From Amphimedon queenslandica (lineage: Eukaryota; Porifera; Demospongiae; Haplosclerida; Niphatidae), in NCBI RefSeq assembly GCF_000090795.2, contig NW_003546263.1, positions 127,293 through 191,292 of the forward strand: a stretch of 64,000 bases of DNA, given 5' to 3'. Under the pieces are notes generated by a model that worked only from the letters and a program-made list of their open reading frames with translations, was not told the DNA's origin and ran no database searches. Both the position numbers and the translations under genes were made by a program. Positions within the stretch are counted from its first letter, which is position 1. Each line of letters starts with the position of its first letter. This document shows positions 62,897-64,000 of this stretch, in pieces.

Positions 62897-63382
62897 GATT
62901 CGCTTTGGCTTTGCTATTAAAAATAATAACAAATATGTGGCACTGCCACTCCTACTGTTTCCTTTTGGTCTGTAAATTTTAATTTCTCTTTAGTCTTTAC
63001 AAATTTCAGGGTGCAACAACAGCTATATTTTTTCCAAGAGAGATTTATTACATTTTCTGATGCATGCATGTAAAGTTGCTTAAAAATCAGGCTAAAGTCC
63101 TTGTACAGGGATTTTGGCCAAATTTCACCAAAAATGACTAGGAGAGAATTTTACAATTGTTCAATTCTTTTTGATGCATATACATATGCTTTGGAAAAAG
63201 TTTAAAGTGATTCCGATCAAATTCACATTTTTTACAAATTTTTAAATTTATTAGATATTATCATGTATAAAAAATCTTGATCTATCAATGTATATATCTA
63301 CATGATAATAATAACTATGTATAACAAACTTCAATTCCTTAGAGACAACAATCAGAAAAATTTCCACTGAAGCTACAAGAGA
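62897..63382. promoter_or_regulatory. Divergent spacer, ankyrin gene B / Death-domain gene
   Basis: 486 bp between two start codons in opposite directions. About 63000-63245 is a diverged unit of the dispersed ~180-bp family (TCCTTGTACAGGGATTTTGG, AAATGACTAGGAGAGAATTT), so promoter sequence is confined to the flanks. The remainder is AT-rich. Confidence 0.5.
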
Positions 63383-64000
63383 ATGTCAGAGGTCACCAAA
63401 GTTTCTCTTTCCTTGCTCCTTTCAAAGCTTCTACCAGTAGTTGATTGGGAAGTCCTGGGACTACACTTGAACATACCTAAACATGAATTAGAGAAGATTC
63501 GCAGACAGTTCTTCCATGAGGGAGTGGAGAGATGTAAAGCAGAGATGTTTGACTTATGGTTGAAGACAAGCAATGAGGAGGCCCTTCATTGGAATGTTAT
63601 ATCAGATGCACTCACTAAAATGAGAGGACTAGAGGAACTAGCTCAACAAATAAGAACAATGAACCCTAGCCAGGAAGAGATGAAAGATAGAGTTGATTCT
63701 GTGGCATCAAAGAGCATACAGCAAGCTACATTAGTTAATCTCTCAGTTAAAGTTCAAAAGCCATGTCTCAAAAGATTCAGTCAGCTAGAGTCAAAGTTTG
63801 CCAAGCTAGTTTCTGATATCCTCCAAGAATTGAAATCTCGTGGTGTCTCTGTAAATGAGCTTCACTCTTATGTCAAGATACGGTTAGAATTGAAATTGTC
63901 TTCTTCTCCTCAATCACTTGATGAGTTATTATTGGATAGATTAAAACCTTATTACTGTCTCACTAACCTAACACTTATCGATAACATCATTTGTGAGTTT
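63383..64000 (+). CDS. Death-domain protein, N-terminal part (runs off the window)
   Basis: An uninterrupted 206-codon frame from ATG 63383 to the last base. Residues 6-75 form a Death-fold domain: LLLSKLLPVVDWEVLGLHLN with IPKHELEKIRRQF and MFDLWLKTSNEEALHWNVIS, the usual pattern of hydrophobic helices ending in a Trp-containing helix. Residues 75-150 are helical. From about 185 the sequence LKPYYCLTNLTLIDNIICEF resembles HYDFLDCSLLRLIAKEF of the adjacent ankyrin proteins. Death-domain proteins assemble oligomeric signalling complexes in apoptosis and innate immunity. The missing C-terminal part could be NACHT-LRR (NLR), ankyrin or kinase; this cannot be told from here. Confidence 0.8.
   Translation, partial: MSEVTKVSLSLLLSKLLPVVDWEVLGLHLNIPKHELEKIRRQFFHEGVERCKAEMFDLWLKTSNEEALHWNVISDALTKMRGLEELAQQIRTMNPSQEEMKDRVDSVASKSIQQATLVNLSVKVQKPCLKRFSQLESKFAKLVSDILQELKSRGVSVNELHSYVKIRLELKLSSSPQSLDELLLDRLKPYYCLTNLTLIDNIICEF

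Noticed and set aside
62897-62932. Upstream ATG extending ankyrin protein B
   Set aside because: The extension is not present in paralogue A, whose equivalent frame has a stop. The shared MVDLCQW start is preferred.

Overview
This window looks like animal nuclear DNA from a demosponge, most likely Amphimedon queenslandica or a close relative (inferred from gene content and style; no search was run). Genes have many short exons with small GT-AG introns and are packed closely on both strands. The neutral DNA is AT-rich with many CT/GA and ATT runs. The repertoire is metazoan: a ROS1/Sevenless receptor tyrosine kinase, a Vestigial-like TEAD cofactor, CEP57, CEP85, ACAT2, PITRM1, BUD13 and 2'-5' oligoadenylate synthetases (OAS).

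Left third (1-25.2 kb). The 3' end of BUD13 (+) converges on a kinase-less ROS1-like receptor (-, 1234-6207). That receptor stands head to head with a complete ROS1-like receptor tyrosine kinase (+, 7238-22755). The two share fibronectin-III and YWTD-propeller ectodomains. One ends in a kinase, the other in a tyrosine/proline-rich tail with repeated YxxP motifs. A Vestigial-like gene (-, 23339-25213) follows, head to head with an M35-type metalloprotease (+, 25591-27190).

Middle (27.3-36.8 kb). CEP85/CEP85L-like (-) is divergent from an aldo-keto reductase (+). A convergent aldo-keto reductase paralogue (-) with an A7 frameshift comes next, then CEP57 (-).

Duplicated block (36.4-50.9 kb). 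A roughly 3.1 kb unit (5' end of CEP57, OAS, 5' half of PITRM1) is present twice. This leaves a truncated PITRM1 at 38.6-39.5 kb and a truncated CEP57 at 43.2-43.6 kb. The copies are separated by a 64-nt piece of OAS exon, a dead P-element/THAP9-like transposase and an F-box gene interrupted by a 998-base assembly gap. The OAS copies have diverged far more than their flanks. The right-hand PITRM1 is complete, followed by ACAT2 (-).

Right end (53-64 kb). Two large ankyrin-repeat paralogues (-) each carry, downstream of a hydrophobic stretch, a canonical 2A-like ribosome-skipping motif (GDVELNPGP). Between them are a MITE and an ankyrin pseudogene. A Death-domain gene (+) starts at 63383 and runs off the window. 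With the two OAS genes this makes the right 27 kb look like an innate-immunity neighbourhood (inference). Gene models were built by hand from splice sites. Exon lengths were added and found in frame for the kinase-less receptor, M35, CEP57, both OAS genes, ACAT2, both ankyrin genes and the first aldo-keto reductase.
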